Origin: Parapedobacter composti
GTDB lineage: Bacteria; Bacteroidota; Bacteroidia; Sphingobacteriales; Sphingobacteriaceae
Length of the DNA stretch: 64,000 nt
Reading direction: 5' to 3'
Assembly: GCF_900112315.1 (NCBI RefSeq)
Contig: NZ_FOLL01000001.1
Span: 186,001 to 250,000 of the forward strand
The position numbers and the translations under genes are program-made. This document shows positions 17,859-26,871 of this stretch, one piece after another; position 1 is the first letter of the stretch; the number at the start of each line of letters is the position of its first letter. Below the pieces are notes generated by a model. The model saw only the letters and a list, made by a program, of their open reading frames with translations, was not told the origin of the DNA and ran no database searches.

Positions 17859-19436
17859 ATGATAATGTATTTATTTCGGAAACACGCACGGAAACGGACC
17901 GGATGTATCGCAGCCATGCTCTTGGCGGCCGGTTTTTCAGCAAATGCTCAAGAGGCTAATACGGTACGGCTTTCGCCGGAACGGTCGGCAACACGCATCA
18001 GCCGGCATATTTACGGGCATTTTGCTGAACACCTGGGCCGGTGTATTTACGATGGTTTTTATGTAGGCGAAGGGAATACCACGGTATCCCATACCAACGG
18101 CGTGCGCAATGATGTGGTGGATGCACTGAGACGGCTTAACATTCCCAACCTGCGATGGCCGGGCGGCTGTTTCGCGGATACTTACCATTGGAAAGACGGT
18201 ATCGGACCAAAAGAAAGCCGGCCCACCATCGTGAATACCTGGTGGGGGGGCGTAACGGAAGATAACAGCTTCGGTACCCATGATTTTCTTAACATGTGCG
18301 AGCTGCTGGGCACGGAACCTTACCTTGCAGGTAATGTAGCCAGCGGCGAGGTGCAGGAGCTGGCCGACTGGGTACAGTATGTTAATCACGACGGTAAGAG
18401 CCCGATGGCCGACCTGCGCCGGAAAAACGGTCGTGAAAAGCCTTGGGGGGTCAAGTATTGGGGCGTGGGTAATGAGGCCTGGGGATGCGGCGGCAACATG
18501 AGGCCGGAATACTATGCCGATGTCTATCGCCGTTATGCCACATTCATGAGCGACTGGAACAACTCCGGCGGGGTATTCCGTATCGCTTCGGGTGCCAACA
18601 GTGCGGATTACCACTGGACGGAAACACTGATGAAGAACATTCCGCACCACCTGCTGGAAGGGGTAGCGCTGCACCATTACGCCGTCATCGACTGGAGCAA
18701 CAAAGGGCCGTCTACCGCCTATTCGGATAAGCAATATTTCCAGACCATGCAATCGGCTTGGAAAATGGAGGAACTGGTGAGCAAACATGCAGCCATCATG
18801 GATAAATACGACCCGAAGAAAAGGGTTGCCCTGGTGGTGGACGAATGGGGAGGCTGGTATGAGGTGGAGCCGGGTACCAATCCGGGATTTCTGTACCAGC
18901 AGAATACCATGCGTGATGCCATGATTGCCGGCGTAACGCTCAATATTTTCAATAACCATGCTGAACGGGTGCGTATGGCCAATCTGGCTCAAACCATTAA
19001 CGTACTGCAGGCCGTTATCCTGACGGAAGGCGATAGGATGATTCTGACGCCCACTTATCATGTTATGGAGATGTATAAGATACATCAGGAGGCCACACTG
19101 ATTCCGGTTACAGTGGAATCGGTGACATTGACGATGGACGGGGAGGAACTGCCGGCGATTTCGGCGTCTGCCTCGGCAGATAGCCTCGGCAACACGCACC
19201 TGTCGCTGGTAAATGTCCACCCCAGGGAAACACAGCGGGTTACCGTTAGCCTGGACCGGATATACAACAAGGTGGAGGGGCGTATGCTGACGAGCCGCGA
19301 TTTGCGTGATCATAATACGTTTGACAATCCGGATGTTATCGCGCCGACGGTGTTTGACGGCGCCCGTGTGAATGGCGATAAGCTGACGGTAACCTTGCCT
19401 CCTTTTTCGGTGGTCGTATTGCGCTTGGCAGAGTAA
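17859..19436 (+). CDS. GH51 alpha-L-arabinofuranosidase, short form
   Basis: A 525-residue enzyme with a signal peptide (cleavage near SANAQ) and the GH51 TIM barrel plus C-terminal beta-sandwich. The acid/base is Glu206 in GVGNEAWGCGG and the nucleophile Glu329 in VVDEWGGWYEVE. It removes terminal alpha-L-arabinofuranose from arabinan or arabinogalactan side chains in the periplasm. It begins 9 bases after the GH97 stop and is followed after 25 bases by a second, longer GH51. The two share little outside the catalytic motifs and probably differ in linkage specificity. Confidence 0.94.
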   Translation: MIMYLFRKHARKRTGCIAAMLLAAGFSANAQEANTVRLSPERSATRISRHIYGHFAEHLGRCIYDGFYVGEGNTTVSHTNGVRNDVVDALRRLNIPNLRWPGGCFADTYHWKDGIGPKESRPTIVNTWWGGVTEDNSFGTHDFLNMCELLGTEPYLAGNVASGEVQELADWVQYVNHDGKSPMADLRRKNGREKPWGVKYWGVGNEAWGCGGNMRPEYYADVYRRYATFMSDWNNSGGVFRIASGANSADYHWTETLMKNIPHHLLEGVALHHYAVIDWSNKGPSTAYSDKQYFQTMQSAWKMEELVSKHAAIMDKYDPKKRVALVVDEWGGWYEVEPGTNPGFLYQQNTMRDAMIAGVTLNIFNNHAERVRMANLAQTINVLQAVILTEGDRMILTPTYHVMEMYKIHQEATLIPVTVESVTLTMDGEELPAISASASADSLGNTHLSLVNVHPRETQRVTVSLDRIYNKVEGRMLTSRDLRDHNTFDNPDVIAPTVFDGARVNGDKLTVTLPPFSVVVLRLAE

Positions 19437-19461
19437 TGGTTGGATATTAATTTATTTACTG

Positions 19462-21441
19462 ATGATGAATATACGGAAGACGGCGGTCTTGGCGAGTTTG
19501 ATCGTGTTATGCGTGGCCATGGCTGCAGGACAACCCACCGTGCTCAGGGTAGACATCAACCAGATCAAGGGGAAGGTAAACCCGGCGATGTGGGGGCTTT
19601 TTTTTGAAGACATCAACATGGGAGCCGATGGCGGGCTTTATGCCGAACTTATAAAGAACCGTTCGTTTGAATTTTTCCGGCCACTCATGGGCTGGAATGT
19701 ACTGGGCAAGGCTCAAGAAGGCGCGTTATTGGTACTCAACCGGCAAGAACAGCAGGCGGCAAATCCACGCTTCCTCAGGGTGAATACAGAAAGATCCGGT
19801 GCAGAGGGCATGGGACTAAGTAATGAAGGCTTCCGTGGAATGGGTATCAAGGAGGGACTGCGGTATGATTTTTCCGTGATGTACCGGCAGCGGAAACCGG
19901 GCATCACCCTGAAACTGGAGTTGGTCGATAGTGCGGGCCGTGTCATCGGCCAAGGGAGATGGCAGCCCCGAGGCGATGGCCAAGGGTGGCAGAAGCAATC
20001 AGCCAGTTTTCAGGCAACCGCAACCCATCCGCGTGCACGGCTGAACATCTGGTTTGAAGGAGCAGGCGAAATTGATCTGGATATGATTTCGCTCTTTCCT
20101 GCAGATACGTGGAAAGGCCGCCCTGGTGGTTTGCGGGCGGATATGGTACAGTTGCTGGCTGACATGCAGCCGGGATTTCTCCGGTTTCCGGGTGGCTGCA
20201 TTGTTGAGGGCTTCGACCTTTCCCAGCGTTTCCAATGGAAAAAAACCGTAGGGCCCATTGAAGATAGGCAGCAGCTTATCAACCGCTGGAATTTTGAATT
20301 CCGCCACCGGCCCACGCCGGACTATTTCCAGACGTTCGGGCTCGGTTTCTTCGAGTATTTCCAACTGGCCGAAGATATCGGTGCTGAACCACTTCCCATT
20401 CTCAACTGCGGCATGGCCTGCCAGTTTAATTCGGCCGAAGTGGTGCCTATGGATCGGCTGGATGAATATGTGCAGGACGCGCTGGATCTTATCGCGTTTG
20501 CCAATGGTGACATCAGCTCCCCATGGGGTAAGCTAAGGGCGGAGATGGGCCACCCCGAGCCGTTCAACCTGAAAATGCTTGGCGTGGGCAATGAAAACTG
20601 GGGACCGCAGTACATCGAACGGCTGGCGGTATTCCAAAAAGCCATCAACGAACAGTATCCGGAGATTGCTATTGTGGCCAGTTCGGGTACCGATCCCAGT
20701 GGCGAGCGTTTCGATTATCTGAATAGCGAACTGCGAAAAATGCAGGTAGACATCATTGATGAACATTATTACCGCCATCCCGACTGGTTCTTTGAAAACG
20801 CATCGCGGTATGATGATTATGACCGCAACGGCCCGAAGATATTCGCGGGGGAATATGCCGCGCAGAGCGTTCGGATAGCCAGCCCCGATAACAAAAACAA
20901 CTGGTTGACGGCACTTGCCGAAGCGGCCTTCCTTACCGGCGTTGAACGGAATGCCGACGTGGTGACGCTGGCATCTTATGCGCCCCTGTTCGGTCATATA
21001 GACGGGTGGCAATGGACCCCTGACCTGATCTGGGTGGATAACTTGCAGGCGTACGGCACACCGAATTATTACGTCCAAAAGTTGTATGCTACAAATAAGG
21101 GAACCCACATCGTGCCCGTTACTGCCGGCGGGAAGCCACTTACGGGCCATCAGGGGCTGTACGCTTCGGCCGTGGTGGACGGAAATGCCGGCGAAGTGAT
21201 CGTCAAAGTTGTTAACCGCAACGGAGATTCGGAGACGGTCGTGTTGGATGTGCCAGGGATACGGCGCATGCCCGCTACAGCAACGTGCATTGTGCTGCAA
21301 AGTGACAACCTTGACCGGATGAATACCATTGACCAGCCTCTGGCGGTAAGCCCGAAAACGGAGACCGTGGAGATCAACGGGAAACGTCCGCAGTTTGAGT
21401 TGAAGCCTTATTCGTTTACGGTGATAAAAATCAAGCGGTAA
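19462..21441 (+). CDS. GH51 alpha-L-arabinofuranosidase, long form with N-terminal carbohydrate-binding-like domain
   Basis: A 659-residue exported enzyme (signal cleavage near MAAGQ). The start of the barrel (GLFFEDINMGADGG) is followed by an inserted beta-sandwich resembling a carbohydrate-binding module (about residues 75-220), then the rest of the GH51 barrel and a C-terminal sandwich. The acid/base is Glu378 in GVGNENWGPQY and the nucleophile Glu464 in FAGEYAAQS. This is the architecture of the larger Bacteroides arabinofuranosidases of arabinan loci. It lies 4 bases before the GH43 gene, so the two are co-translated. Confidence 0.93.
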   Translation: MMNIRKTAVLASLIVLCVAMAAGQPTVLRVDINQIKGKVNPAMWGLFFEDINMGADGGLYAELIKNRSFEFFRPLMGWNVLGKAQEGALLVLNRQEQQAANPRFLRVNTERSGAEGMGLSNEGFRGMGIKEGLRYDFSVMYRQRKPGITLKLELVDSAGRVIGQGRWQPRGDGQGWQKQSASFQATATHPRARLNIWFEGAGEIDLDMISLFPADTWKGRPGGLRADMVQLLADMQPGFLRFPGGCIVEGFDLSQRFQWKKTVGPIEDRQQLINRWNFEFRHRPTPDYFQTFGLGFFEYFQLAEDIGAEPLPILNCGMACQFNSAEVVPMDRLDEYVQDALDLIAFANGDISSPWGKLRAEMGHPEPFNLKMLGVGNENWGPQYIERLAVFQKAINEQYPEIAIVASSGTDPSGERFDYLNSELRKMQVDIIDEHYYRHPDWFFENASRYDDYDRNGPKIFAGEYAAQSVRIASPDNKNNWLTALAEAAFLTGVERNADVVTLASYAPLFGHIDGWQWTPDLIWVDNLQAYGTPNYYVQKLYATNKGTHIVPVTAGGKPLTGHQGLYASAVVDGNAGEVIVKVVNRNGDSETVVLDVPGIRRMPATATCIVLQSDNLDRMNTIDQPLAVSPKTETVEINGKRPQFELKPYSFTVIKIKR

Positions 21442-21445
21442 TATC

Positions 21446-22413
21446 ATGAAGCGGCTGATTTTCGTGCTGTTCGTCGGATGGTGTAGCCACTTAAATGCCC
21501 AAGGGCGGGATACCAGTATACGGGTACATGACCCCGTTATGGCGCACCATAACGGGATTTACTATCTATTTGCGACAGGCAGGGGCATAGCCGTATGGTC
21601 GTCAGCCGATATGCGGTATTGGAAAAGGGAACAGCCGGTATTTGCTGTTCCGCCCGCGTGGACCGCGGCGGCTGTGCCGAGCTTTAAGGGGCATTTCTGG
21701 GCACCGGATATCAGTTACCATAATGGCCGGTATTACCTCTACTATTCCGTATCTGCATTTGGAAAAAACACCTCCTGTATCGGTTTGGCCACCAATGAGA
21801 CCCTCGATCCGGAAGATCCTCGCTTCGCATGGGTAGATCACGGCAAGATCATCCAGTCTTATCCGGGTGTCACCAACTGGAATGCCATTGATCCGAATAT
21901 TGTGGAAGACGCCGATGGGCAGGCGTACATGGCGTTTGGTTCGTTTTGGGAAGGTCTTAAGCTGGCCAGACTCTCAACAGACCGGGAATCAGTGATTGGC
22001 GATACATTGCACCTGCCCACGATTGCCAGCCGGATGACCCATCCGAATGCCGTGGAGGCACCGTTCATTTTCAGAAAAGACCGTTATTACTACCTGTTCG
22101 CTTCCATCGATTACTGCTGCAAAGGCGTGGCGAGCACTTATAAGATGATAGTGGGACGATCGTTGCAGTTGACGGGGCCATATGTCGATGATCAGGGCAA
22201 TGTCTTGCCCAGGGGGGCGGTAAGCTACTGCTTGCCGGCGACGACCGTTGGCACGGCGTAGGGCATAATGCCGTATATACTGTGGACGATGTGGATTACC
22301 TGATTTTCCACGGATACGATGGACATGACGGCGGCGTTGCAAAGCTGCGAGTAGAGAAGTTGGCGTGGGATGAACAGCATTGGCCTTACGTGTTGGGAGC
22401 AGGCGATAATTAA
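21446..22413 (+). pseudogene. GH43 endo-arabinanase interrupted by a frameshift
   Basis: The open frame gives 271 residues ending at 22261, but the last 15 residues are unrelated to the family. Adding one base in the G6 tract at 22212-22217 restores GGGKLLLAGDDRWHGVGHNA and an open frame to a TAA at 22411-22413, for a normal length of 322 residues. Signal peptide and all three GH43 catalytic acids are intact: Asp in VHDPVM, Asp in NAIDPNI and Glu in VEAPFIF. The intact protein would be an arabinan endo-1,5-alpha-L-arabinosidase. The lesion may be a true mutation, slipped-strand switching at the G tract, or a homopolymer sequencing error. Confidence 0.85.
22212..22217 (+). repeat. G6 homopolymer at the GH43 frameshift
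   Basis: Six G in a row exactly where the GH43 frame shifts. Seven G would restore the full-length enzyme. Confidence 0.85.
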
Positions 22414-22494
22414 CCGGCCAATGTTCCTGGCCTCGGCCACTCATGACTTGTTCCGGATGCTTATAGAAAGTGACATAAGCCGTCGTGTATACGG

Positions 22495-22511
22495 GATAAT
22501 GATTATCTTTG
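22495..22511 (+). promoter_or_regulatory. Palindrome overlapping the putative -7 of the hybrid regulator gene
   Basis: TATCTTTG (22504-22511) matches the TAnnTTTG element exactly and is 25 bases before the ATG at 22537. It overlaps GATAATgATTATC (22495-22507), a perfect 6-bp inverted repeat around one base. No convincing -33 element is present, which would suit activator-dependent or weak constitutive expression. The palindrome may be chance in AT-rich DNA. Confidence 0.4.
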
Positions 22512-22536
22512 TTATAATTATAAAACTAAATACCTA

Positions 22537-25500
22537 ATGCCAATGAACGCGAAGCTACTGATATTCTGGCTGATAGTTTTTTTGAGCTTCAAAATAAATG
22601 TCGTTTCAACACCTAAAGAAAAAGTGAAGTATCTGGGTATTGAGCAGGGGCTCTCCAATAATTATGTGACGGCTATTTTCCAGGATAATCAGGGTTTTAT
22701 GTGGTTTGGCACACAAAACGGATTAAACCGTTATGACGGTTATCAATTCAAGGTATACAATCACCAGCCGGGGAACCGCTTCTCGCTGGCTGATAACCGG
22801 ATTACCGAGATTATTTCCGACAGCGCAGGCCGCATCTGGGTGGCCCTTAAAAAGGGCGTGTCGATATTGGACGGGAGGGGCAACGTATGCGGACATTTAG
22901 CCTACAGCCGTCAGCGGGGAGACGCTTCCAAGGTGATTGACTTTGCCGTCTATGGATTGGCTGTGGACGCCAAAGGGACCATTTTCGCGGCGAGCGAGCG
23001 GGCGGGTTTACTCCGTGTGGATGCTCCAGCCCATCCATTTACGGAGGCGCTGCAGGTGCCACTCCAGGTTGATGGCGAAGTGCGCTTCGAGTACTATGTA
23101 CATACCCTTGATTTGGACAGGAATGGGAATGTATGGCTGGTTGTTCATGGTATCGGGCTGTGCCGCTATATGCCGGAGACACAGCAGGTGCACCCCGTTT
23201 CGAATACCGTTCATACGGCCACCTGTATGGTGGCCACCGACGACGGCGATATTTGGATGGGAACGGACAATGGCCTGTTCAGGTATCGGATTGCAACCCG
23301 CGAAACACGTTTCTATGGTTTGAAAGACGGATTGTCCAGCGTAAATATCGCTACACTCTACCACGACGGTGCAAGAGAGCTGTGGGTAGGTACCGATGGC
23401 GGGGGGATAACCATCATCGATACGCCGACCGACAAGTGCACTTATCTCACGGCAGGCAATCATGGCGGGCAGTTAACCAGCGGCGCTGTTTTTTCCGTGT
23501 TTCGCGATGCGGCGTCGCGCTATTGGATTGGTACCTTGCGCGGCGGCATCAATGTGTTGGATCCAAAAGGCAGTCATTTTCAGGTTGTGCGGCATAGTCA
23601 GGCGGAATACAGTTCTTCTGCCCGGGATTTTATTCTTTCCTTTGCCGAGGACCGATCCGGCAATGTATGGATAGGCACTGACGGTGCGGGCTTGACCTAT
23701 TGGAACAGGCGGCAGCACACTTTTACCCACTACCAGCATGTCGGCGGTGCACCCGCATCGTTAAGCAATGATTTTATCACCAACCTATTGGTTGATCGCC
23801 AGGGATGGCTGTGGGTGGCCACCTACGGCGGGGGCATAAATAAATTTGATGAGCGTTCGGGTACATTCGCGCGGTATCCTTGTTACAACACCCAGCAGCA
23901 TTACGAAAATGGAAGGGTATGGCGGTTGTATGAAGATCGGGAAGGCATTATTTGGGCAGGCACATTGGCCGGAGGAGGGTTATATCAGTTCAACCGCGTC
24001 GCCAATCGGTTTGACTTGTATGATCCGGCTATTCAAAATGTGTTGACCATCTGGGAAGACAGCAACAGTGACCTGTGGTTCGGTACATTCACTGATCTCA
24101 TCCGGCTTGACCGTAAAACCCAGCATGTAGCCCGCTTTAACATCGGGCATTCCATCCGGTTTATCCGGCAAGGTGGGCAGGACAGCCTATGGATTGGCAC
24201 GGAAGGGGGAGGGCTGCTGCATTTCGCCAAGGAAACCGGCGTGTATACCAGTTATACCGTGGGGAACGGGCTGCCCGACAATGTGATGTTGAATGTTCTT
24301 GAAGACGACAGCGGCAATTTTTGGATAGCTACATTCAACGGTATCGCCAAATTTAACCCGCAAACCAAAGCCGTGCGCAATTTTTATCAGTCTGACGGCC
24401 TGCAAAGCAATCAATTCAATTACAATGCCGCACTGCGTTTACAAACCGGAGAATTTCTCTTTGGCGGGATCCACGGCTTCAACCGCTTCTTTCCAGATAG
24501 CATTAACGCAGCGAGTGCCATGCCCCGCCTGGTGCTTACGGACCTTCGCATCAATAACCAACCGTATAACCTTTCATCGCGCATAGCCGATACGATAAGT
24601 CTGCGCAACCTGGAAAGGCTGGTGCTCCCGTACGATGAAGCCGTTATTTCCATCGGTTTTTCGGCCTTGGAATACTCATCGCCTGATAAAATTAGGTATG
24701 CATATTTCCTGGAAGGATGGGATAAGAGCTGGAACGAGGTGGGCACCCAACGCACAGCGCATTATTCCCGGCTCGAGCCCGGCGGTTATACCCTGCATAT
24801 CCGATCGACCAATGCCGATGGCGAATGGAATACCGAGGGGCGGATGGTAGCCATCGAGGTGTTGCCTCCGTGGTGGCGTACTACCTGGGCTTACGGATTG
24901 TATTTATTGATTGTGCTGGGGATGGGCTACACCTATCTCTATTACGTCCGCCGGCAGACTGCCTTGCGTTACGACATAAAAATTGCGCGGTTAGAAATCG
25001 AAAAGGAAAAGGAACTCAATGAGAAAAAGCTGGCCTTCTTTACCCATATTTCACACGAGCTCAGGGCGCCGCTCACGCTCATCATCAATCCCGTCAAGGA
25101 GATGTTGTACAATAAAGACAATGTCGTGGATAGCCGGGAGCTGGTTACAGTTTACAACAATTCCCGACGGTTATTGAGCTTGGTAGACCAATTACTGCTT
25201 TTCCGTCAGGCGGATAAGGAAACCGGCAGCCTTAAACTGGCTAGGCTGGACATGGTGGCGCTTTGCCGGGAAGTTTTCCTCTGCTTCCGCCAATATGCCG
25301 CTTCTAAAGGCATTGATTACAGCTTCTCATGCGGCGTTGAGCAGATTGAGATTTATGCTGACCGGGAGAAAATTGAAATCGTGCTCTTTAATTTGATCAG
25401 CAACGCCCTTAAATTCACGCCGAAGGGAGGACGGGTTACCATCGAAGCACGCGATGAGACAGGCTGCGTTGCTATTCAGGTGGCTGACACCGGTGCGGGT

Positions 25501-26640
25501 ATTCCGGATCACGTAGGCGATGCGGTATTCAACCGGTTTTATCGGGACTTCTCTAACCCCGGCAACACCATATCTGGATTTGGTATCGGGCTGTTCCTGG
25601 TCAAAAAAATTGTTGAATCGCACCACGGTTCGGTTTCTTATACCAGTAAAGAGGGCTCGGGTACTTGCTTTACCGTCAAACTGCTGAAAGGCAAACAGCA
25701 TTTGGGCAACAGCTATATTTTTGAAGATATCGGCGAGCATTCTGTTTTTCTGGAAGAACTTTTGGGCACCGAAGCGGAATATATACCTTCAGTGCCTGAA
25801 CCAACCCAAGCGCTTGAAAAGGTAACGCAGGTGATGTCGCAACGGCCACTGTTGCTCGTTATAGACGACAACGAGCAGATCCGTCATTATGTACGGCAAC
25901 TTTTTGAATCCGACTGCGAAGTGCAAGAAGCCGCCTCCGGCGAGGCCGGACTACAGTTGATAAAAACAATGCAGCCCGATATCGTCATCAGCGACGTGAT
26001 CATGTCCGGATGCAGTGGCATCGAGCTTTGTAGCGCTGTTAAGCAAGACCCCAGCATCAGCCATATCCCCATTATCCTGCTTACGGCAAGTTCAACGGCA
26101 GAAATCAAGCTGAAAGGCATAGAAAGCGGTGCCGACGACTATATTACCAAACCGTTTGACAAAGGTATTTTGCAGGCCAGGGTACATAACATACTCAAAA
26201 GCAGGAACCAGCTTCAGCAATATTTTTATAACGAGGTGACGTTGCGGTCCAGCGATTTCAAAGTAGCAACGGAATACCGGGATTTCCTGGATCGTTGCAT
26301 AACCGTGGTAGAACAGCACCTTGATAATCCCGAATTCAACGTGGGAACATTAGCCGATGAAATGGGGATGAGCCAATCCAATCTATATAAGCGTGTGAAA
26401 TCCATATCTGGCCGATCTACCAACGAGTTTATCCGTTTCATCCGGTTACGTAAGGTAGCCCAATTGCTCATCAGTACTGACTATAACGTCAGTGAAGCCG
26501 CATTTACTGCCGGATTCAACGATATGAAGTATTTCAGGGAGCAGTTTCATAAGCTGTTTGGGATTAAACCGTCAGCCTATAAAAAGAAGTTCCAAGCTAC
26601 GATGGCACCCAAAAATTACCGATTTCCCCCTACTATTTGA
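22537..26640 (+). CDS. Hybrid two-component system regulator (HTCS) of the arabinan/arabinogalactan locus
   Basis: A 1367-residue one-protein signalling system. After a signal sequence come about 700 residues of two-component-regulator propeller repeats (recurring W-GT-GGG units), a Y_Y_Y domain, one membrane helix (about 784-804), a HisKA domain with His840 in ISHELRAPL, a HATPase with N and G boxes (FNLISNALKF, DTGAGI), a receiver domain with Asp1153 in VISDVIMSG and an AraC-type helix-turn-helix (about 1260-1360). The periplasmic propellers bind oligosaccharide and the C-terminus activates transcription. All signalling residues are present. It lies between the exo-enzyme genes and the SusC gene and should activate the locus. 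Confidence 0.95.
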   Translation: MPMNAKLLIFWLIVFLSFKINVVSTPKEKVKYLGIEQGLSNNYVTAIFQDNQGFMWFGTQNGLNRYDGYQFKVYNHQPGNRFSLADNRITEIISDSAGRIWVALKKGVSILDGRGNVCGHLAYSRQRGDASKVIDFAVYGLAVDAKGTIFAASERAGLLRVDAPAHPFTEALQVPLQVDGEVRFEYYVHTLDLDRNGNVWLVVHGIGLCRYMPETQQVHPVSNTVHTATCMVATDDGDIWMGTDNGLFRYRIATRETRFYGLKDGLSSVNIATLYHDGARELWVGTDGGGITIIDTPTDKCTYLTAGNHGGQLTSGAVFSVFRDAASRYWIGTLRGGINVLDPKGSHFQVVRHSQAEYSSSARDFILSFAEDRSGNVWIGTDGAGLTYWNRRQHTFTHYQHVGGAPASLSNDFITNLLVDRQGWLWVATYGGGINKFDERSGTFARYPCYNTQQHYENGRVWRLYEDREGIIWAGTLAGGGLYQFNRVANRFDLYDPAIQNVLTIWEDSNSDLWFGTFTDLIRLDRKTQHVARFNIGHSIRFIRQGGQDSLWIGTEGGGLLHFAKETGVYTSYTVGNGLPDNVMLNVLEDDSGNFWIATFNGIAKFNPQTKAVRNFYQSDGLQSNQFNYNAALRLQTGEFLFGGIHGFNRFFPDSINAASAMPRLVLTDLRINNQPYNLSSRIADTISLRNLERLVLPYDEAVISIGFSALEYSSPDKIRYAYFLEGWDKSWNEVGTQRTAHYSRLEPGGYTLHIRSTNADGEWNTEGRMVAIEVLPPWWRTTWAYGLYLLIVLGMGYTYLYYVRRQTALRYDIKIARLEIEKEKELNEKKLAFFTHISHELRAPLTLIINPVKEMLYNKDNVVDSRELVTVYNNSRRLLSLVDQLLLFRQADKETGSLKLARLDMVALCREVFLCFRQYAASKGIDYSFSCGVEQIEIYADREKIEIVLFNLISNALKFTPKGGRVTIEARDETGCVAIQVADTGAGIPDHVGDAVFNRFYRDFSNPGNTISGFGIGLFLVKKIVESHHGSVSYTSKEGSGTCFTVKLLKGKQHLGNSYIFEDIGEHSVFLEELLGTEAEYIPSVPEPTQALEKVTQVMSQRPLLLVIDDNEQIRHYVRQLFESDCEVQEAASGEAGLQLIKTMQPDIVISDVIMSGCSGIELCSAVKQDPSISHIPIILLTASSTAEIKLKGIESGADDYITKPFDKGILQARVHNILKSRNQLQQYFYNEVTLRSSDFKVATEYRDFLDRCITVVEQHLDNPEFNVGTLADEMGMSQSNLYKRVKSISGRSTNEFIRFIRLRKVAQLLISTDYNVSEAAFTAGFNDMKYFREQFHKLFGIKPSAYKKKFQATMAPKNYRFPPTI

Positions 26641-26871
26641 AAGAAACCACCCTGTTTCGATACGTCTGTTTATGCATTTTTGTGTAGACTAAAATACGCT
26701 ACAACGGCCCGTCGGCCACGGTGGCGGAGTGATGCATAACCAAATTGATAACCGAATAATGATAGACTATGATTTGACATGTACGAATTGACCGATGAAG
26801 GCCACTCAGGCGAGTAGGCTGATTAAGCTTAAACTCCTTAACCAAGATTAACTAAAATCAACATTAGTAAA
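26641..26871 (+). promoter_or_regulatory. Upstream region of the SusC/SusD operon
   Basis: A 231-base gap that must hold the promoter of the SusC-led operon. I see no exact TAnnTTTG element; the nearest is CATTTTTG at about 26673. A TTAAGCTTAA palindrome lies at 26823-26832. A poor core promoter would fit dependence on the hybrid regulator. No ORF recognised. Confidence 0.4.

Noticed and set aside
17937..19313. 458-residue frame on the minus strand opposite the first GH51 gene
   Set aside because: It is antisense to a gene with clear catalytic motifs, shows no family features and has a His/Ile/Arg-rich composition typical of a shadow frame.
20533..21447. 304-residue minus-strand frame opposite the second GH51 gene
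   Set aside because: Overlaps a gene with both catalytic glutamates in place; no features of its own.
26823..26832. TTAAGCTTAA palindrome before SusC as an operator
   Set aside because: Ten symmetric bases in AT-rich DNA are expected by chance and no second copy was seen.
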